The notes beneath the pieces were generated by a model. That model was not told the origin of the DNA. It did no database searches and saw nothing but the letters and a program-made list of their open reading frames with translations. The translations under genes were made by a program, and so were the position numbers. DNA of 64,000 nt, taken from NCBI RefSeq assembly GCF_029919115.1, contig NZ_CP123990.1:992001-1056000 (forward strand), in the 5' to 3' direction. The stretch comes from Variovorax paradoxus (GTDB lineage Bacteria > Pseudomonadota > Gammaproteobacteria > Burkholderiales > Burkholderiaceae_C). This document shows positions 9,259 to 16,593 of this stretch, piece by piece. The first letter of the stretch is position 1. Every line of letters begins with the position of its first letter.

Positions 9259-9713
9259 TGAGCGCAAGCGAGGCAAACGCGCCCAGCGCCGAGTTCCGCC
9301 GCGCGCGGATGATCCGCTTTTCCGACTGCGATCCCGCGGGCATCGTGTTCTACCCGCAGTATTTCGTCATGCTCAATGGGCTGGTGGAAGACTGGGTGAG
9401 CGAAGGCCTTGGCATCGACTACCACGCGCTCATTTCGGAGCGGCGCATCGGCTTGCCCACCGTGCGGCTCGAAGCCGACTTTCGCGCGGTGAGCCGTATG
9501 GGCGACCAGGTCGCGCTCGGCCTGTCGGTCGAGCGGCTGGGTTCACGCTCGATGTCGCTCGTCTTGCGCTGTTTCGAGCCGGCCGGCGGCGAACTGCGCA
9601 TGCAGGTGAAGCAGGTGCTGGTGACGACTTCGCTCGAGAGCCATCGCGCGGTGGAAATTCCGCAAGACTTGCGCGCGGCCATCCTGCGCATGTCGCCTTC
9701 TTCCGCCGCGTGA
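9258..9713 (+). CDS. 4-hydroxybenzoyl-CoA thioesterase-like hotdog thioesterase
   Basis: 151 residues of the 4HBT hotdog family. The motif FSDCDPAGIVFYPQYF (about residues 22-37) is nearly that of Pseudomonas 4-hydroxybenzoyl-CoA thioesterase and contains its catalytic Asp. It hydrolyses an aryl- or acyl-CoA to the free acid and CoA. Ligase, ring oxygenase and thioesterase in one cluster fit a route in which the ring is modified while held as a CoA thioester and then released, or a CoA-recycling side step. It is the last gene of the cluster; the next gene is convergent 9 bases away. Confidence 0.88.
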   Translation: MSASEANAPSAEFRRARMIRFSDCDPAGIVFYPQYFVMLNGLVEDWVSEGLGIDYHALISERRIGLPTVRLEADFRAVSRMGDQVALGLSVERLGSRSMSLVLRCFEPAGGELRMQVKQVLVTTSLESHRAVEIPQDLRAAILRMSPSSAA

Positions 9714-9722
9714 AGAAAAAGC

Positions 9723-10112
9723 TCAGGCCTGCGGCTCTTCGTCTGGCCCGCGTGCGCGCTGCTTGAGCCAGCCGCTAAGCTCTTTCTTTCCCTTCGCGTT
9801 GGCCTGGCGCCAAGCCTCCCGCGCGGCCGCAATGAAGCGCTCTTCAGCCGCGTCGGGCACTTCGGAGGCGCGGTCTTCTTCGTCGAGCCAGCCGGCTTCT
9901 ACCTCGCAATGCCGCTCGATCTGCCGCGCCAGGGTGTCGCCGATGGGCCGCGAGCTCTTGATCTGGCTCCACATGCTCGGGGAGATTTCGATCTTCCTGG
10001 CAAAGGCCTGGTCCAGTCCCTTGGCAGGCAGGCCGGCAGCAATGGCCCCTTCGAGAAAGCGGCGGTGCAGCGCAAGAACATTGCGGCGACGCGCGACGGT
10101 GAGATTGGGCAC
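9723..10112 (-). CDS. Small helix-turn-helix protein of unknown function
   Basis: 129 residues. The segment KIEISPSMWSQIKSSRPIGDTLARQIERHC looks like the recognition part of a phage-repressor-like helix-turn-helix, followed by an acidic stretch and a basic helical tail (EAWRQANAKGKKELSGWLKQ). It is probably a transcriptional regulator; its target is not evident. The start is a GTG at 10112 and has no clear ribosome binding site, so the N-terminus is uncertain. A perfect palindrome lies 56 bases upstream at 10168-10186 and may be its own operator. Confidence 0.65.
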   Translation of the reverse strand: MPNLTVARRRNVLALHRRFLEGAIAAGLPAKGLDQAFARKIEISPSMWSQIKSSRPIGDTLARQIERHCEVEAGWLDEEDRASEVPDAAEERFIAAAREAWRQANAKGKKELSGWLKQRARGPDEEPQA

Positions 10113-10167
10113 TTTTTGAAAACGACGACGAAGGGACGAGAAACGATTGTCCCGGTTGTCGATGGTG

Positions 10168-10186
10168 CCGTAAACACTATTTACGG
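10168..10186. promoter_or_regulatory. 19-bp palindrome upstream of the HTH gene
   Basis: CCGTAAACACTATTTACGG is a perfect 7-5-7 inverted repeat in the 114-base space between the HTH gene (start 10112, leftward) and the end of the small membrane protein gene. Size and symmetry match operators of dimeric helix-turn-helix regulators. Confidence 0.55.
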
Positions 10187-10226
10187 CCAGAAAGAGCAGC
10201 GAGCTGCAGTACCCGCAGCGGCAGGC

Positions 10227-10406
10227 TCAGCGGCTGAAGCCCCCGAAAACGCCGTAGGCGATGATCCCGGCGGTTGCAAGGCCGCCGACGATCAGGCAGA
10301 TCACCTTGGTGGTGCGGCCGCTGCGGCGGCTTGAACGGGCCCAGTGCTCCGGACCGATCAGGTCGATGGGAACAGTGGGTTTGCCTAAGTCTGACGCCTT
10401 TTCCAT
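10227..10406 (-). CDS. Small single-span membrane protein, 59 residues
   Basis: Not recognised. The protein has a polar N-terminus (MEKASDLGKPTVPIDLIGPE), a basic stretch with WARSSRRSGRTTK and one C-terminal hydrophobic span (VICLIVGGLATAGIIAYGVFGG), so it is likely a membrane-anchored peptide with the basic part in the cytoplasm. An intrinsic-terminator-like hairpin on the same strand lies about 35 bases upstream of the start, so any transcript from further upstream would have to read through it. Confidence 0.5.
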   Translation of the reverse strand: MEKASDLGKPTVPIDLIGPEHWARSSRRSGRTTKVICLIVGGLATAGIIAYGVFGGFSR

Positions 10407-10438
10407 GGCCGGAAATATAGCGTAGCCCGCGAGCCGGA

Positions 10439-10466
10439 ACAAAAAAATACCCGCCGAGGCGGGTGC
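10439..10466 (-). terminator. Intrinsic terminator, leftward, without an obvious gene before it
   Basis: Read on the minus strand, ACCCGCC-TC-GGCGGGT is followed by a run of seven T. It is a strong terminator by shape. No recognised leftward gene ends just before it; it may end an unannotated small transcript or attenuate the 59-residue gene downstream. Confidence 0.6.
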
Positions 10467-10600
10467 AACGAGCTTGAGCTTCGAGCTTATGGGCCCCCGT
10501 CGCCGGAGTTCTTGTTTTTCTTGCGATGCATGACAGCAAACCGCAAGATGCCATGCCAAACGCTCTGTCCGTGCGGGACAGGGTCGGTTGCTAGTGAAAT

Positions 10601-10615
10601 CACTTTAGAAAAGTG
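10601..10615. promoter_or_regulatory. Inverted repeat just upstream of the 132-residue hypothetical gene
   Basis: CACTTT-AGA-AAAGTG is a perfect 6-3-6 inverted repeat ending 15 bases before the ATG at 10630, and it is flanked on both sides by the direct repeat GTGAAAT. It may be an operator or a leader hairpin that hides the ribosome binding region. Confidence 0.4.
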
Positions 10616-10629
10616 TGAAATATTGCCGT

Positions 10630-11028
10630 ATGGACCAAGAAATCATCACCGAAGGCCTGAAGCGGGCGTTGGAAAGCTGGGTTCGCCACGCTTCCGCCGA
10701 ACAACTGTGGCGTGTGCTCCAGACCGGTGGCCTGAGCCCCTCCATCGCGGTGGACGGAGACGCCGTTCATGTCCGCGTCGACCTTGGCGGCCCGCTCAAC
10801 CCGCTGTCGGAGTTGGGCAGGACCGATGGGCGCCTGCCCATCACGGAGGCCTTTCTGGGCGAAAGCGCCATCTGGGGCAAGCCGCCTCCGCAGGGCGACG
10901 AAACGCGGGAGCAGTGGTTCCTGGCGAGTGAACTGGCCCAGGAGCATGCGCGGCAGTTCCTGCTTGCGGAAGTTGGCGAAAAGCGCGAGCTGTTGTCGCG
11001 CTTTGTCGAAGGCTGGATGGCGGGTTGA
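10630..11028 (+). CDS. Hypothetical protein, 132 residues
   Basis: Not recognised. It is a soluble, mixed-charge protein with no signal peptide or membrane segment. I use the ATG at 10630; a GTG at 10615 in the same frame overlaps the inverted repeat. The C-terminal half ([36 protein letters not shown]) is predicted helical. Coding bias fits a real gene: the third-position GC is high and it continues the local pattern. Confidence 0.6.
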   Translation: MDQEIITEGLKRALESWVRHASAEQLWRVLQTGGLSPSIAVDGDAVHVRVDLGGPLNPLSELGRTDGRLPITEAFLGESAIWGKPPPQGDETREQWFLASELAQEHARQFLLAEVGEKRELLSRFVEGWMAG

Positions 11029-11194
11029 TCGAAGGAGGGCGGACCTGCTGCCCTGGGGATTGCGCATGCGAAACCGGCGCGTCATGATCCGCACCCGATC
11101 CGATCACCAGGCGGCCTGGCGCGCGGCAGCCGATTCACCGGCTTGTCATGCGGCGCGCCTAAGTTCCTTTCGCACACCAACGAGGATATTCGCC

Positions 11195-12439
11195 ATGAAC
11201 AGCCTGAAGAAGATTTGCACGGCCCTGTTCGGCCTCGGCATGTTGTTTGTGGCCGCCGCGCCGGCTGCCGCGCACGAAGAACGCGCGCGCCGCCGTGCCG
11301 ACAACGCGCCGCTGGTCATCGGGCACCGGGGCGGGGCCAATGGCTACTTGCCTGAGCACACGCTGGAAGCCTATGCGCTGGGCATTTCGCTGGGTGCCGA
11401 CTACATCGAGCCCGATCTGGTCGCCACCAAGGACGGCCACCTGATCGCGCGGCATGAGCCCAACCTCATTGACACGACCAACGTCAAGGAACTGCCGCAG
11501 TTTGCGAATCGGCGGCGCACGGTCGTGCTCGACGGTGTTCCGACCGACGGCTTCTTTGCCAGCGATTTCACCTTGGCTGAAATCAGGCAATTGCGCGCCG
11601 TGCAGTCGTTTCCGGAACGCGACCAGTCCTTCAACGGCAGGTTCCAGATCCCGACGCTGGCCGAGGTGATCGAGCTGGCCAAGCGCAAGTCGCGCGAGGA
11701 AGGCCGGCGCATCGGCATCTATCCGGAGACGAAGCATCCTACCTATCACCAGGACATCGGGCTGCCGCTGGAAGACCGCCTGTTGGCCGTGCTGAGTGCC
11801 GCGGGCTGGAACCAGCGCAACGCGCCGGTGTTCATCCAGTCGTTCGAAACCGCCAATCTTCGCTATCTGCGCAGCAAGACGAGCGTGCGGCTGATCCAGC
11901 TTGTGGATGCGAACGACGTAAGGCCAGACGGCTCGCTCGACTTCAGCAAGCCCTACGACAAGCCTTACGACTGGGTCGTGTCGAACCGCGACGGCCAGTT
12001 CAAGGACTTGCTGACTCCGCGCGGCCTGCAAGAGGTGAGAGGGTATGCGGACGGCATCGGTCCGTGGAAGCCGTATCTGATTTCGAGCGCCTGCAAGTCG
12101 GTGCAGAACGGCGCGTGTGCCGACGTCACGGGCGACGGCCTGGTCGACGAGCGCGACCGTGTTCTGCTGCCGCCCTCCGACGTGATTGCCAATGCGCATC
12201 GGCTGGGATTGCTGGTCCATCCGTACACCTTCCGCAGCGAGCAGAAGCGGCTGACCGGCAGCTTCGGCGGCAATCCGGTCAACGAGTACCTCGCGTTCTA
12301 CGAGGCCGGCGTCGACGGCTTGTTCAGCGACTTTGCGGACACGGCAGTGGCCGCGCGCGCGATGTTCCTGCTCAAGCACGACCCCGACTATGCCGGCTGC
12401 CTCGTCAACTCACGCAAATGCGAGCGCAATAACGATTGA
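11195..12439 (+). CDS. glpQ: Secreted glycerophosphodiester phosphodiesterase (GlpQ type)
   Basis: 414 residues with a signal peptide (about 1-26, ending APAAAH). It hydrolyses glycerophosphodiesters to glycerol-3-phosphate and an alcohol in the periplasm, feeding phosphate and carbon supply. Family motifs are [19 protein letters not shown] (catalytic His), [23 protein letters not shown] (metal-binding Glu/Asp and second His) and [11 protein letters not shown]. Residues 310-321 read [12 protein letters not shown], a dockerin/EF-hand-like calcium loop inserted before the last part of the barrel. The start at 11195 is preceded by CGAGGA. No transporter gene is adjacent. Confidence 0.92.
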   Translation: MNSLKKICTALFGLGMLFVAAAPAAAHEERARRRADNAPLVIGHRGGANGYLPEHTLEAYALGISLGADYIEPDLVATKDGHLIARHEPNLIDTTNVKELPQFANRRRTVVLDGVPTDGFFASDFTLAEIRQLRAVQSFPERDQSFNGRFQIPTLAEVIELAKRKSREEGRRIGIYPETKHPTYHQDIGLPLEDRLLAVLSAAGWNQRNAPVFIQSFETANLRYLRSKTSVRLIQLVDANDVRPDGSLDFSKPYDKPYDWVVSNRDGQFKDLLTPRGLQEVRGYADGIGPWKPYLISSACKSVQNGACADVTGDGLVDERDRVLLPPSDVIANAHRLGLLVHPYTFRSEQKRLTGSFGGNPVNEYLAFYEAGVDGLFSDFADTAVAARAMFLLKHDPDYAGCLVNSRKCERNND

Positions 12440-12462
12440 CGCAGCGGTGTTCCGCCAGCCGT

Positions 12463-12741
12463 TCACCAAGCCGATGCGCTGGCCACAGCAGAACCTGGCG
12501 CCTGCACGTTCTGGACGGAACCGGCGGGCGCCTTGCCGATGCTGGTCGCGAACCATCGAAAGGTGTTGACCAGGTGGTCGCCGCGCCCGGTCGTTCGCAC
12601 GAAGAGATAACCGGACGTCGCATTGCCCAACTCGTCCACCGGAATTCCAGCGGATCGAAGCGCTGCGATCTCTGCGTCGGCGCTCAGGTCGAGCGGCAGC
12701 TGCAATGTAATGGTCGCGTTATGAATGACTTGATTGAGCAT
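12463..12741 (-). CDS. Hypothetical protein, 92 residues
   Basis: Not recognised. A small soluble protein (MLNQVIHNATITLQLPLDLS start) with no signal peptide. It converges with glpQ across 23 bases and is divergent from the chemoreceptor gene across a 190-base region carrying a palindrome and a sigma-28 promoter. Start choice is the first ATG; the frame has normal codon bias but no family I know. Confidence 0.5.
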   Translation of the reverse strand: MLNQVIHNATITLQLPLDLSADAEIAALRSAGIPVDELGNATSGYLFVRTTGRGDHLVNTFRWFATSIGKAPAGSVQNVQAPGSAVASASAW

Positions 12742-12813
12742 TGCCTTGGCCTCCGATGAAAGCCGCCAGCATCCGCCTTGGGATGCTCATCCGTGCGCCG
12801 GTCCGCGGTAAGA

Positions 12814-12832
12814 AATGTGACTTTTTCACATT
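12814..12832. promoter_or_regulatory. 19-bp palindrome in the divergent region before the chemoreceptor gene
   Basis: AATGTGACTTTTTCACATT is a perfect 7-5-7 inverted repeat. It resembles a CRP/FNR-family half-site pair (TGTGA and TCACA), but the spacer is 5 rather than the usual 6. It lies 35 bases upstream of the sigma-28 promoter and 73 bases upstream of the leftward 92-residue gene, so it could serve either. Confidence 0.5.
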
Positions 12833-12866
12833 GATGGCAAAACTCGGAAAAGCAACTGCCGAGAAC

Positions 12867-12893
12867 TAAAGTTTCCGGTGCTGCTGCCGATAA
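12867..12893 (+). promoter_or_regulatory. Consensus sigma-28 (FliA) flagellar promoter for the chemoreceptor gene
   Basis: TAAAGTTT, 11 bases, then GCCGATAA: both boxes and the spacing match the enterobacterial FliA consensus exactly. It ends 38 bases before the receptor ATG, giving a leader of about 30 bases. This puts the chemoreceptor in the late flagellar regulon. Confidence 0.9.
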
Positions 12894-12931
12894 GCAGAGG
12901 TGTATTCATCTCCTGCTGTCTGCTGCCCTTC

Positions 12932-14452
12932 ATGAAGCTCCGAACCCGAATTCTCTTTTTGTGCGCCGCGGCGCTGCTCGGCATGGTCGTACTGGCCTCC
13001 GTCTCGCTGTCGACGCTTCGCCAATCGATGATGAAGGAGCGAACCTCGCAGCTCTCCACGCTGGTGGTGCTGGCGAATGCCTCGCTGGAACGCCTTCATG
13101 AGCAGGAAAAGTCGGGTGAACTCACGCGCGACCAGGCCCAGGCAGAGGCGAAGAAGCTCATCGGCAGCCTTCGCAAGGACGAGCTGTATTTCTTCGTGCG
13201 CGGCTACACGAATGACGTGAACTATGTGCACCCGAACCCCAAGCGCGTGGGCATCGTGGACGCCAAGGGCGGCAAGGAAGCCGGCGAGCGCTACCGCGCC
13301 GCGCTGGCGGGCCAGAAGGTTGCCACGCTCACGGCCTATGGCACCCGCCCGGGAGCCAAGGAAGAGGTGCAGAAGCTCTACGCCATCGTCAAGTTCGAGC
13401 CCTGGGACTGGATCGTGGGCTTTGGGGACTACATCGATGACATCGACACCGTGTTCTGGCGCAACACGGCCATCCTGCTGGCAATCGGCGGTGTGCTCAT
13501 GGTCGTTGTGGGCGGCATGGCCTGGGGCATGGCGCGCAACCTCTACCGCCAACTCGGCGGCGAGCCCAGCTACGCCTCCGAGGTGGTGCGCCAGATCGGC
13601 GCGGGCGACCTGGGCATCGAGGTGCAGCTGCGCCCGGGCGATACCGGCAGCCTGCTGCATGCAATGCACCAGATGCAGCGCAGCCTGGCTGGCACGGTGA
13701 CCGAGATTCGCGGTTCCACCGACACCATTGCCACGGCCAGCGGCCAGATCGCTTCAGGCAACCTCGACCTGTCCTCGCGCACCGAAGAACAGGCCAGCTC
13801 GCTGCAGCAGACCGCCGCGTCGATGGAAGAACTCACGTCCACCGTGAAGCAGAACGCCGACAACGCGCGCCAGGCCAACCAACTCGCCGTCACGGCCTCC
13901 GAGGTCGCGGTGCGCGGCGGCGACGTGGTCGGGCAGGTGGTCGACACCATGGGCTCGATCAATGCGTCGTCCAGGAAGATCGTCGACATCATCGGCGTGA
14001 TCGACGGCATTGCTTTCCAGACCAACATCCTTGCGCTGAACGCGGCCGTCGAAGCGGCGCGCGCCGGCGAGCAGGGCCGCGGATTTGCGGTGGTGGCGTC
14101 CGAAGTGCGCAATCTCGCGCAGCGTTCGGCCGGCGCGGCCAAGGAAATCAAGTCGCTGATCGACGACTCGGTCGACAAGGTGGGTACGGGCAGCGACCAG
14201 GTGGCCGAGGCGGGCAAGACGATGCAAGAGATCGTGGCCAGCGTGCGCCGCGTGACCGACATCATGGGCGAGATCATGGCTGCGAGCCAGGAGCAGACTT
14301 CGGGCATCGAGCAGGTCAACCAGGCCATCTCCCAGATGGACCAGGCCACGCAGCAGAACGCCGCGCTGGTGGAAGAGGCCGCGGCTGCGGCGGGCTCGCT
14401 GCAGGAGCAAGCCGATAGCCTGGTGCAGGCGGTGCGGGTGTTCAAGGTGTGA
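12932..14452 (+). CDS. Methyl-accepting chemotaxis protein with single Cache sensor domain
   Basis: 506 residues. A first membrane span (about 8-28), a periplasmic sCache domain (about 35-175, with [21 protein letters not shown] and the closing [16 protein letters not shown]), a second span (about 179-200), a HAMP-like linker and a long cytoplasmic signalling domain with the hairpin tip [37 protein letters not shown]. It detects an external small molecule (for sCache, often a carboxylate) and controls CheA. The ATG at 12932 puts the first span right at the N-terminus; an earlier in-frame start at 12878 would overlap the sigma-28 promoter. Confidence 0.93.
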   Translation: MKLRTRILFLCAAALLGMVVLASVSLSTLRQSMMKERTSQLSTLVVLANASLERLHEQEKSGELTRDQAQAEAKKLIGSLRKDELYFFVRGYTNDVNYVHPNPKRVGIVDAKGGKEAGERYRAALAGQKVATLTAYGTRPGAKEEVQKLYAIVKFEPWDWIVGFGDYIDDIDTVFWRNTAILLAIGGVLMVVVGGMAWGMARNLYRQLGGEPSYASEVVRQIGAGDLGIEVQLRPGDTGSLLHAMHQMQRSLAGTVTEIRGSTDTIATASGQIASGNLDLSSRTEEQASSLQQTAASMEELTSTVKQNADNARQANQLAVTASEVAVRGGDVVGQVVDTMGSINASSRKIVDIIGVIDGIAFQTNILALNAAVEAARAGEQGRGFAVVASEVRNLAQRSAGAAKEIKSLIDDSVDKVGTGSDQVAEAGKTMQEIVASVRRVTDIMGEIMAASQEQTSGIEQVNQAISQMDQATQQNAALVEEAAAAAGSLQEQADSLVQAVRVFKV

Positions 14453-14478
14453 GCGGGTCGCCGCTGTCCCGGAGGCAT

Positions 14479-14517
14479 AAAAAAACCTCCCTGCCTTTCG
14501 GCGGGAGGTTTTTTTAT
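14479..14517 (+). terminator. Intrinsic terminator after the chemoreceptor gene
   Basis: A hairpin of AAAAAACCTCCCTGCC with TTTC loop and GGCGGGAGGTTTTTTT, 27 bases after the stop. The T run is seven bases long, and the A run on the left arm makes it usable in both directions. Confidence 0.9.
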
Positions 14518-14555
14518 TTGCGGAACGCGCGCCGCAACTGCGGCACGGTACTCAC

Positions 14556-14584
14556 AAAAAAATAGCACGGGAACCGTGCTATTT
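14556..14584 (-). terminator. Intrinsic terminator of tRNA-Lys (leftward)
   Basis: On the minus strand AAATAGCACGG-TTC-CCGTGCTATTT is followed by a seven-T run. It starts 11 bases beyond the tRNA 3' end and ends that transcript. Confidence 0.85.
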
Positions 14585-14594
14585 CTGGTGTTGG

Positions 14595-14670
14595 TGGTGG
14601 GCCCTGAGTGACTCGAACACTCGACCTACGGATTAAGAGTCCGCTGCTCTACCAACTGAGCTAAGAGCCC
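14595..14670 (-). tRNA. tRNA-Lys (anticodon CTT)
   Basis: The minus strand folds as a 76-base tRNA with acceptor GGGCTCT pairing AGGGCCC, D-arm GCTCAGTTGGTAGAGC, anticodon stem GCGGA/TCCGT with loop CTCTTAA (anticodon CTT, reading AAG), and T-arm with loop TTCGAGT. The CCA end is encoded. It is transcribed leftward from a sigma-70-like promoter at 14708-14735. Confidence 0.95.
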
Positions 14671-14707
14671 TTGCTCAAAACGTTTTGCGTTTTTAGGCAA
14701 GACCGCA

Positions 14708-14735
14708 AGTATAGCGTAAAAATTCTGGCGTTCAA
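14708..14735 (-). promoter_or_regulatory. Sigma-70-like promoter of tRNA-Lys
   Basis: On the minus strand TTGAAC (14735-14730), 16 bases, TATACT (14713-14708). Transcription would start around 14700, about 30 bases before the mature tRNA. Confidence 0.7.
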
Positions 14736-14804
14736 CGATTTTGTACGGGGCGGCGGTACGATTCGCCATCATCGACGGGCCTGCCCTCAACCAAGGAGAT
14801 TTCC

Positions 14805-15515
14805 ATGATCGACACAATCACCGACATGCCCCATGTCGTGATCACCGGCGCCGCGGGTGCGCTGGGCCGGGCGGTGGCCCAGCACTTCATCGAGCAGGGC
14901 GCCCGCCTTGCGCTGATCGATCACCGCGCCGACCGTCTGGCCGAGGTTTTTCCGGGCCTGGACAATTCTCAGCACTTGCTGCTCGAAGGCGACGTGACCT
15001 CGCTACCCGACATGTCGAACCTGGCCACCCAGGCACTCAAGGCTTTCGGCCGCATCGATGCGCTGGTCCACATTGCGGGCGGCTTCGAGATGGGCGAGGC
15101 AACCCATGCGCTCTCACGCGCAAGCTGGGACCGGATGATGAATCTCAACGCCTGGTCTTTCGTTGCGGTCACGCAGGCGGTGTTGCCTTCGATGATCGAG
15201 CGCGGCTCGGGGCGCATCGTTGCCGTTACCGCCAAGGTGGCGGCGCGCGGCCTGCCTGCCATGGCCGCGTATATCGCGTCGAAAAGCGCACTGCAGCGCC
15301 TGGTGGAAGCCATGGCTGCAGAAGCCGCACCGCATGGCGTGTGCGTCAACAGCGTTGCGCCCAGCGTGCTCGACACGCCGGCCAACCGCCAGGCCATGCC
15401 CGATGCGAACCCCGCGGAATGGGTATCGACCTCGGTCGCTGCGCAGACCATCGCTTTCCTTGCATCGCCTGCCGCCGCTGCGCTCCACGGACAGCACCTC
15501 GCGCTCGACACCTGA
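14805..15515 (+). CDS. Short-chain dehydrogenase/reductase (SDR)
   Basis: 236 residues with TGAAGALG cofactor loop (about 15), HIAGG in place of the usual NNAG, and the YIASK Tyr-Lys pair (about 161-165). The Ser of the triad is less clear (VAVTAKVA has Thr/Lys where Ser is common), so catalysis should not be assumed. The start at 14805 follows an AAGGAG. It stands alone between tRNA-Lys and the pilus locus and has its own terminator. Function beyond an NAD(P)-dependent oxidoreductase cannot be assigned. Confidence 0.8.
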   Translation: MIDTITDMPHVVITGAAGALGRAVAQHFIEQGARLALIDHRADRLAEVFPGLDNSQHLLLEGDVTSLPDMSNLATQALKAFGRIDALVHIAGGFEMGEATHALSRASWDRMMNLNAWSFVAVTQAVLPSMIERGSGRIVAVTAKVAARGLPAMAAYIASKSALQRLVEAMAAEAAPHGVCVNSVAPSVLDTPANRQAMPDANPAEWVSTSVAAQTIAFLASPAAAALHGQHLALDT

Positions 15516-15542
15516 CGCGCTCCTCCTGAGCCGAGATTGAAC

Positions 15543-15573
15543 AAACGCCCTGGCGCAATGCCGGGGCGTTTTG
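15543..15573 (+). terminator. Intrinsic terminator after the SDR gene
   Basis: AAACGCCCTGG, a 7-base loop, CCGGGGCGTTTT: an 11-bp stem with one G-T pair, ending in four T then GC and more T. It lies 28 bases past the stop and separates the SDR gene from the pilus locus. Confidence 0.75.
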
Positions 15574-15783
15574 CTTTGCGCCGCCGCAAAGACAGCCGCC
15601 GAGCGAGGCAGGCGCTTTGTCATGGGTGCAGCGGGCGCGGGCGGGGCGATTGTCTCCCTCCAGAAGGGGCGCATCGCTCATGTGCGCAGACGCCGCAATT
15701 TCTACAGTGACTCCACGGCAAAACGCTCTGGCCCGCTCCGGGCCCCAAGCGGCGCCGGTTGGCTATCTCACTGGGGAACACAC

Positions 15784-15930
15784 ATGGAACCGCTCGAAAC
15801 GCTGCCGAGAACCTTCACGACCCTGCTGCGGGAAGACACAGGCATGTCGTTCATGGAGTTTGCGCTCATCGGCGCGCTGGTGCTGGTTGTGTGCCTGCTC
15901 CTGCTGCTTGCCGTGCGGCGCAGTGCCTGA
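15784..15930 (+). CDS. Small Flp-type pilin-like protein at the front of the tad locus
   Basis: 48 residues: a charged N-terminus (MEPLETLPRTFTTLLREDT) and a single hydrophobic segment starting G-MSFMEF-ALIGALVLVVCLLLLL. The Gly followed by Glu at +5 and an aromatic at +6 is the Flp processing pattern cut by CpaA/TadV. It almost lacks a C-terminal part after the hydrophobic helix (only RRSA), unlike the three Flp pilins downstream, so it may be a minor or assembly pilin. It lies 36 bases before the prepilin peptidase gene. Confidence 0.7.
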   Translation: MEPLETLPRTFTTLLREDTGMSFMEFALIGALVLVVCLLLLLAVRRSA

Positions 15931-15966
15931 AGTGCAACAGACCCTCTTCATTCGGAGCACAGACCC

Positions 15967-16551
15967 ATGACGGAATTCGAAGCCTTCCTCGATCTGCTGA
16001 CGCTGCTGGCATCGGACTTCCGCATGGGCGGGCTGTTTGTCCTGCTGGTGATGGCGGCGGTCAGCGACGTGCGCTTCTACCGCATTCCCAACTGGCTCAC
16101 CTTCGGCGGCATGGTCTTCGCACTCATCTACGGAACCATTGCGGCGCGCACGCCGCTGTCGGGTGCGCTGCATGCGCTGGGCGGATGGGGCACGGGCCTG
16201 GCGATCATGCTGCCGTTCTATGCGCTGGGAATCATGGGCGCGGGCGACGTCAAGCTGATGGCGATGGTCGGTGCCTTTCTTGGGCCGTACCAAACGCTGC
16301 AGGCCATTCTCTTCACATGCATTGCCGGCGGCGTCACTGCAATCCTCTTTGCCATTCACCTGCGCCGCCTCGGCCGGATGCTGGCCAACGTCAAGGCTAC
16401 CGCGCAAGGCATTGCGGTCTCGGGCATTGCAGGCGTGCGGCCGTCCGGAACGATCGAGGCGGGGCAGTCCATCGGAAAGCTGCCTTACGGCATCTGCATC
16501 TGCGCGGGGACGGTCGCACAAGTCCTCGCGCACCAACTGGGCTTCGTCTAG
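15967..16551 (+). CDS. cpaA: Prepilin peptidase CpaA/TadV
   Basis: A 194-residue membrane aspartic protease of the type IV prepilin peptidase family, short form lacking the methylase domain. The two catalytic aspartates are in SDVRFYRIPNW (about residue 35) and GAGDVKLMAM (about residue 92). It processes the Flp pilins and the TadE/TadG pseudopilins encoded here. It has an extra C-terminal soluble stretch of about 40 residues followed by a last hydrophobic segment. First of the core tad genes. Confidence 0.92.
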   Translation: MTEFEAFLDLLTLLASDFRMGGLFVLLVMAAVSDVRFYRIPNWLTFGGMVFALIYGTIAARTPLSGALHALGGWGTGLAIMLPFYALGIMGAGDVKLMAMVGAFLGPYQTLQAILFTCIAGGVTAILFAIHLRRLGRMLANVKATAQGIAVSGIAGVRPSGTIEAGQSIGKLPYGICICAGTVAQVLAHQLGFV

Positions 16552-16593
16552 CCCCTTCTTCTTCTTCACTCTTCATTCACGGCGGAGACTCGC

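Noticed and set aside
10461-10523. A 14-codon Lys-rich peptide gene on the minus strand before the orphan terminator
   Set aside because: Too short to judge and without a clear ribosome binding site; reported only as context for the terminator.
12814-12832. Calling the palindrome a CRP site
   Set aside because: Spacer is 5 bases, not 6; kept only as an unassigned palindrome.
14626-14817. A minus-strand frame across tRNA-Lys and its promoter
   Set aside because: The tRNA and its promoter explain the sequence; typical spurious protein from a tRNA locus.
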